Shown here one piece after another: positions 63,857 to 64,000 of a stretch of 64,000 bases of DNA. Below the pieces are notes generated by a model that did not search any database, was not told where the DNA came from, and saw only the letters and a list, made by a program, of their open reading frames with translations. The DNA is taken from the NCBI RefSeq assembly GCF_007859735.1, contig NZ_SIHI01000001.1:2902884-2966883 (forward strand), in the 5' to 3' direction. The position numbers and the translations under genes were made by a program. Position 1 is the stretch's first letter. Every line of letters begins with the position of its first letter. The DNA is from Thalassoglobus neptunius. Its GTDB lineage: Bacteria; Planctomycetota; Planctomycetia; Planctomycetales; Planctomycetaceae.

Positions 63857-64000
63857 CGGAAGTCTCCTTCTTCTAAACTACTGATGGGTGATTGGTTCGG
63901 TCTAGGCGGATGTGTTACTGACACACCGGATTCACCTGAAACTTGAGATTAACCAATATACGATTCAAAATCGGCTCGTAAATTGCAAAATCTTGTGAAA

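Noticed and set aside
1-64000. tRNA, rRNA, CRISPR, prophage or complete insertion sequence
   Set aside because: No T-loop-like motifs with matching acceptor stems, no regular short repeats with spacers, and no transposase or phage genes were found.

Overview
The window looks like chromosome of a member of the Planctomycetota, probably Planctomycetaceae-like, with moderate GC. The main evidence is a set of families largely confined to or expanded in that phylum: a DUF1587/1595/1592/1588/1585 cytochrome-type protein paired with a DUF1552 protein, a DUF1800/DUF1501 pair, a DUF1559-type protein, a PVC-type dehydrogenase-like beta-propeller, and a giant exported protein with an N-terminal LEDRLLLS-type signal. 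DapL (the LL-diaminopimelate aminotransferase route to lysine and meso-DAP) and an FHA-containing sigma-54 activator fit as well.

Layout. 1-4.1 kb: membrane proteins of glycan or lipid-linked sugar transfer (YfhO-like, a GT-C protein broken by an in-frame amber codon, GT39). 5.1-9.0 kb: DUF1592/DUF1552 operon on the minus strand with a clean terminator. 9.2-17.1 kb: MoaD/ThiS-like protein, RfbC, PdxA, an apparently exported protein-isoaspartate methyltransferase, two SDR enzymes, a second GT-C protein and a metallophosphoesterase. 17.9-27 kb: SGNH/beta-propeller protein, CtpA-type protease, TsaD, an ORF-poor segment with a candidate small RNA, and a sigma-54 activator. 27.1-33 kb: UbiA, acyl carrier protein and ketosynthase on the minus strand, then ClpB behind an exact -24/-12 (sigma-54) promoter. 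33-38 kb: PL10-type pectate lyase and metalloprotease/cadherin protein. 38.3-41.8 kb: FAD and 2Fe-2S subunits of a xanthine-dehydrogenase-type enzyme without the molybdenum subunit, then RecJ. 42-48 kb: ECF sigma factor with an overlapping operon and further secreted proteins. 48.4-54.6 kb: DUF1800/DUF1501, MetG, DapL. 55.2-58.3 kb: minus-strand array of small, partly immunity-like genes behind yjbQ. 59-63.9 kb: dnaN-dciA-gyrB (+), infC (-).

The most unusual part is 55.2-58.3 kb. The full yjbQ gene is followed by a small gene. Two further units then each begin with a separate copy of only the last ~28 codons of yjbQ, directly followed by a new small gene. The copied end keeps its reading frame, has its own ATG, ends in the usual stop and carries GGGGAG just before the next start, so it looks like a portable leader peptide and ribosome-binding site. 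A second repeat (X) accompanies the copies. The whole resembles a cassette array built by recombination at the yjbQ 3' end.

Other structures: a dispersed 87-bp repeat with conserved ends and variable centre (three full copies and one internally deleted copy, mostly just upstream of start codons), a structured minus-strand RNA candidate at 23.8-23.9 kb with promoter-like sequence and perfect terminator, and infC with a probable AUC start codon. No tRNA, rRNA, CRISPR array or complete insertion sequence was seen.
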